A stretch of DNA of 64,000 nucleotides from NCBI GenBank assembly GCA_910584905.1, contig CAJUCQ010000016.1, positions 1 through 64,000 of the forward strand, given 5' to 3'. The notes beneath the pieces are model-generated. The model was not told where the DNA came from. It saw nothing but the letters and a program-made list of their open reading frames with translations, and searched no databases. A program made the position numbers and the translations under genes. The stretch comes from an uncultured Muribaculaceae bacterium. GTDB taxonomy: Bacteria > Bacteroidota > Bacteroidia > Bacteroidales > Muribaculaceae. This document shows positions 60,669 to 64,000 of this stretch, piece after piece. The first letter of the stretch is position 1; every line of letters begins with the position of its first letter.

Positions 60669-63410
60669 TTAGAAGATTCTCTTTTGTCCGAGCAATTCGT
60701 CTCTGACTTCGTCGTCGCTTTTATCTTCTGACGGTTCAAGATGCCCCATTTCTTCATCGGGGACAATGTCGGTGATTATTCCTTCGTCGTTCTCGGTGGT
60801 TTCGTCTCCTGCTTCGGGGACGGCCTTCGGTTCGATTTCGCGGACCGATGCAAGTTCCCACGTAGTAAGCCGCTTGCCCTTGGCTTCGACCGACTTGAGC
60901 CCGATATATTCCTCCGCATCAATTGTCACAGGGTCGCGGAAACTGTCGGCGCCGCCGAATGTCAGCTCAAAGCGCGCTCCCGGTGTGTCGGAGAGGAGTA
61001 TCAGGGTCGATTTGTCGTTTTTCCCCGAAAAGCGCTGTTTGCGGGCGGAGGGTTCGAACAGGAATCTTTTTATATACGGATAGCCTTGGTCGGCGTCGTT
61101 GAGGATTGCGGTCCACTCGACTTTCGGACGGAATTTCTCGATGCGCAGGACGTTGTCCTCGTAGTGGTTTGTGGCTTCGAATCCCGTGGTATAATATTCG
61201 CCGTTTTTGAGGACGACAAGCACTTGGTCGCGGCCTTGGAATTCGCCGAGAAATTCGCCTCGCCCATCATAGTTGAGGCGCATGACATCGTGGTCAAACC
61301 ACACTTCGCGCCCTCCGAGGGTCGAGGCTCCGCGCTCCTTGAGCGCGAATGAGTGCACTTCGTTTTTTGTGACAAGGTTGCCCTGCGCTCCTCGGCCCTT
61401 GATTGCAAGCTTCGAAAAGTCAACGTCGAATTGCAGGGTTTTCAGACGGAGCTTGGGCTTGAGCGTCACTTTTACGACCTCGGCCTCGCCGTTGGGGTTG
61501 GCCGAAAACCACACCACGCGCGTGCCGGGCAGGCCGGGAGTGAGGTTGTATTCCTTGTCGCGGGTCATAGAGGTCACGGCAAAGCGTTTCATATAATAGA
61601 TTCCGCCGCGGCCGTTCTGATAAATCACATTGTAGATTGTGCGGGAATCGTTGCGCTTGAATACATTTACGTACAATATATTCTTGTCGACAAAAAGCTT
61701 GTCGGCCACCCTGACGATTTTGTAGCGTCCGTCTTTATAGAAAATGATTATATCGTCAAGCGACGAGCAATTGCACACAAACTCGTCTTTTTTCAGCGAT
61801 GTGCCAATAAAACCCTCTTTGCGGTTGATGAATAGTTTTTCGTTGGCTTCGGCCACGGTCGAGGCCTGAATATTGTCGAATCCGCGGATTGTCGTCATGC
61901 GCGGATATGCTTCGCCGTATTTCGCCCGAAGGCCTTCATACCATTGAATGGTCACGGCATCCATATTCTCGAGCTTGTCAAGGATGTCGGAAATCTTCAT
62001 CCGCAAATCCGAGATGTATTTTTCGGCCTCGTCGGCGTTGAAGCGAAGGATACGCTTCATTCTTATCTCAAGTAGCCGGAGGATGTCGTCGCGCGAGATT
62101 TCGCGGATAAACGAGGGTTTGTACGGTTCCAGACGGCTGTCGATATGGCTTATCGCTTCATCGACGCTTGCGGCCGTCTCGTATTCCTTGTCTTTATAAA
62201 TGCGCTCTTCGATAAAAATCCGCTCCAATGTGGCATAAAGCAGGTTTTCACGATGTTCGCCGAGCCTGATTTCGAGCTCGCGCCTGAGGATGTCGCGTGT
62301 GGAATCGACATTGTAGCGCAGCACATCGCTGACACCGAGGAATAGTGGCTTCTTATCGGAGATTACACAGCAGTTCGGCGAAATGCTCACCTCGCAATCG
62401 GTAAACGCATACAGCGCATCTATGGCCTTGTCGCTCGAGGTCCCCGGGAGGAGATGCACGATAATTCTTGCCTGCTTGGCCGTGTGGTCCTCGACTTTGC
62501 GTATTTTTATTTTATTTTTCTCGACGGCTTTAAGGATGGAGTCGATAACCGTGCCCGTAGTTTTGCCGTAAGGGATTTCAGTCACGGCAAGTGTGCGCGA
62601 ATCGACTTTCTCGATTTTTGCACGCACCTTGAGCGAGCCCCCGCGGCGCCCGTCGTTGTAACGGCTCACGTCGATGAGGCCCCCGGTCGGGAAATCGGGC
62701 AACAGTTCGAATTCTTCGCCCTTGACATAAGCCACGGCGGCGTCTATTATTTCATTGAAATTGTGGGGGAGGATTTTCGACGAAAGCCCGACGGCGATGC
62801 CCTCGGTACCGTGCACGAGCAGAAGTGGGAATTTGGCCGGCAAAGTCACCGGCTCGTCATTGCGGCCGTCGTAGCTTTTGGTCCAGTCGGTTACCCTCTT
62901 ATTGTAGAGCACATCAAGCGCAAACGGCGACAGCCGGGCTTCGATATAACGCCCTGCGGCGGCAGGAGCACCGGTCAGCGTATTACCCCAGTTACCCTGA
63001 GTTTCCACAAGCAGCTCTTTTTGCCCGAGCTGCACCAACGCATCTTTGATTGAGGCGTCGCCGTGGGGGTGGAACTGCATTGTGTGGCCCACGATATTGG
63101 CCACCTTGTTGAACCGGCCGTCGTCCAGACGCTCCATAGAATGCAGGATGCGCCGCTGCACGGGTTTGAGCCCATCGGCGATATTCGGGACGGCACGTTC
63201 CAGAATAACATAAGAGGCGTATTCAAGAAACCACGTCTGATACATGCCGCGCAGATGGTGACGCACGACATCGGCTGGGCTCGTGTACGGCTTCAAGCCC
63301 GAAAAACGCACCGACTCGCTTTCAGCGGCCTCTATGTCGTCTTCAGGGATGTCGCCGCCGCCGGCGGCAGGGGTGTCTGGTAAATCTTCCGGAGTATATT
63401 CGTCGCTCAT
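60669..63410 (-). CDS. parC: DNA topoisomerase IV subunit A
   Basis: This encodes a 913-aa type IIA topoisomerase subunit that decatenates chromosomes. The winged-helix active site has the catalytic Tyr in AAGRYIEARLSP, and the quinolone-region-equivalent motif is HPHGDASIKDAL. The C-terminal beta-pinwheel follows from about residue 560, and a long acidic tail ends the protein. Start 63410 (MSDEYTPED) is preferred because the -7 element TAAATTTG at 63440-63447 lies across the longer frame. Assignment as ParC rather than GyrA is from the sequence pattern (GNTLTG, long acidic ends). Confidence 0.93.
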   Translation of the reverse strand: MSDEYTPEDLPDTPAAGGGDIPEDDIEAAESESVRFSGLKPYTSPADVVRHHLRGMYQTWFLEYASYVILERAVPNIADGLKPVQRRILHSMERLDDGRFNKVANIVGHTMQFHPHGDASIKDALVQLGQKELLVETQGNWGNTLTGAPAAAGRYIEARLSPFALDVLYNKRVTDWTKSYDGRNDEPVTLPAKFPLLLVHGTEGIAVGLSSKILPHNFNEIIDAAVAYVKGEEFELLPDFPTGGLIDVSRYNDGRRGGSLKVRAKIEKVDSRTLAVTEIPYGKTTGTVIDSILKAVEKNKIKIRKVEDHTAKQARIIVHLLPGTSSDKAIDALYAFTDCEVSISPNCCVISDKKPLFLGVSDVLRYNVDSTRDILRRELEIRLGEHRENLLYATLERIFIEERIYKDKEYETAASVDEAISHIDSRLEPYKPSFIREISRDDILRLLEIRMKRILRFNADEAEKYISDLRMKISDILDKLENMDAVTIQWYEGLRAKYGEAYPRMTTIRGFDNIQASTVAEANEKLFINRKEGFIGTSLKKDEFVCNCSSLDDIIIFYKDGRYKIVRVADKLFVDKNILYVNVFKRNDSRTIYNVIYQNGRGGIYYMKRFAVTSMTRDKEYNLTPGLPGTRVVWFSANPNGEAEVVKVTLKPKLRLKTLQFDVDFSKLAIKGRGAQGNLVTKNEVHSFALKERGASTLGGREVWFDHDVMRLNYDGRGEFLGEFQGRDQVLVVLKNGEYYTTGFEATNHYEDNVLRIEKFRPKVEWTAILNDADQGYPYIKRFLFEPSARKQRFSGKNDKSTLILLSDTPGARFELTFGGADSFRDPVTIDAEEYIGLKSVEAKGKRLTTWELASVREIEPKAVPEAGDETTENDEGIITDIVPDEEMGHLEPSEDKSDDEVRDELLGQKRIF

Positions 63411-63561
63411 GTTCCGTATGGTCAATAGATGGTTGAGCACAAATTTACATATTTTTTTCGAAAAATCACATTAAAAAAACAAAAATCTCGCCTACAAGCC
63501 CCGGAAAGCCCTTTTAAAAATTTTTTATATAATAAAAGTTTAGATTTTGCAGATAAATTAT

Positions 63562-63569
63562 TACCTTTG
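63562..63569 (+). promoter_or_regulatory. -7 element of pfp
   Basis: TACCTTTG matches the consensus. The best -33 at 19 nt is TTTA (63539-63542), and a TTTG lies 12 nt upstream (63546-63549). The leader to the start at 63640 is about 64 nt. Confidence 0.5.
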
Positions 63570-63639
63570 TGTGCCGAAAATTGAACGCGGCAAAATAATA
63601 GCGACATAAAATCAGCCAACTTCATACATATACTTAAAA

Positions 63640-64000
63640 ATGAAAAAAAGCGCATTGCAAAAAGCTCGTGCAGCTTATCAGCCCAAGCTCCCTATCGTGC
63701 TCACTACCCCCGTGAAGGCCGTTGAAGGCCGCCCCACTCAGTCCGTTGCCGATCAGGAGGCTATCCATGCTCTATTCCCCAACACATACGGTCTTCCCGA
63801 ACTCCGTTTTGAAAAGAACCCCACCCCCGTCCCCGGCAAGCCCCTCAATGTAGGCGTAATCCTTTCCGGCGGTCAGGCTCCCGGCGGACACAACGTGATT
63901 TCCGGTCTTTTCGACGGCATCAAAAAGATTCATCGCGACAGCCGCCTCTTCGGCTTCCTCATGGGCCCCGGCGGTCTTGTCGACCACAACTATATCGAAC
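63640..64000 (+). CDS. pfp: Diphosphate-dependent 6-phosphofructokinase (5' part)
   Basis: The reading frame is open from the ATG at 63640 to the window edge, giving 120 residues of a longer protein. The N-terminal extension (ALQKARAAYQPKLPIVLTTP) and the nucleotide/PPi loop VILSGGQAPGGHNVISGLFDG are typical of long-type PPi-dependent phosphofructokinases, which interconvert fructose 6-phosphate and the 1,6-bisphosphate using pyrophosphate. Codons end mostly in C (CCC, GGC, CTC), unlike the neighbouring genes, which suggests high expression. Confidence 0.9.
   Translation, partial: MKKSALQKARAAYQPKLPIVLTTPVKAVEGRPTQSVADQEAIHALFPNTYGLPELRFEKNPTPVPGKPLNVGVILSGGQAPGGHNVISGLFDGIKKIHRDSRLFGFLMGPGGLVDHNYIE

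Overview
The window is a stretch of a Bacteroidales chromosome, probably Muribaculaceae-like. This is inferred from gene content and promoter style, since no rRNA is present to fix the taxon. Supporting signs are repeated promoters of the Bacteroidetes form TTTG-N19-21-TAnnTTTG, absence of clear Shine-Dalgarno sequences, lipoproteins with acidic residues after the lipobox, Bacteroidetes-restricted families (DUF4296, DUF3316), a ribosomal protein S16 with a long tail, menaquinone synthesis, class III anaerobic ribonucleotide reductase, PPi-dependent phosphofructokinase and an EF-G2-type paralog. The lifestyle suggested is that of an anaerobic gut bacterium.

Layout: 1-2.3 kb holds small membrane or lipoprotein genes of unknown role. 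2.3-6.3 kb is an ECF sigma factor, a membrane-anchored putative anti-sigma factor and an outer-membrane beta-barrel receptor. 6.3-7.3 kb carries palindromic repeats, one interrupted by a MITE-like insertion, a tRNA-Ser and a small conserved-looking gene. 7.3-10.1 kb is nrdDG. 10.3-13.2 kb is a BamA/TamA-like barrel plus a phosphoethanolamine transferase, divergent from menDBCE (13.3-17.8 kb). A CRP/FNR regulator (17.7-18.4 kb) faces a strong divergent promoter driving a structured transcript without a convincing gene, a candidate regulatory RNA (18.58-18.88 kb).

18.9-29.8 kb is a run of minus-strand genes: YqhD-like alcohol dehydrogenase, alpha/beta hydrolase, Bcr/CflA exporter, TPR protein, prs, GH13 enzyme, patatin, engB and a large protein with a TerD-like domain. 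29.9-34 kb (plus) is an ABC-F ATPase and an M13 peptidase. 34.1-39.5 kb is the EF-G paralog, divergent lon and an XRE-type regulator. About 1.2 kb without a clear gene follows, then pyrK-pyrD (40.7-42.4 kb). 42.4-48.1 kb is an ileS-dksA-lspA-DUF4296 operon. 48.2-57.8 kb contains rpsP, tpiA-SPOR-folE, uvrA and an S9 peptidase-lipoprotein-MBL operon. 57.9-63.4 kb has a deacetylase-like protein and the parC-DUF3316-S41 operon. The window ends inside a pfp gene.

Most of the window is ordinary core genome. The parts most worth a second look are the CRP-linked candidate RNA, the MITE with an identifiable empty-site copy 80 bp away, the EF-G paralog whose catalytic histidine is replaced, the TerD-like fusion protein, and the 1.2-kb gap before pyrK.
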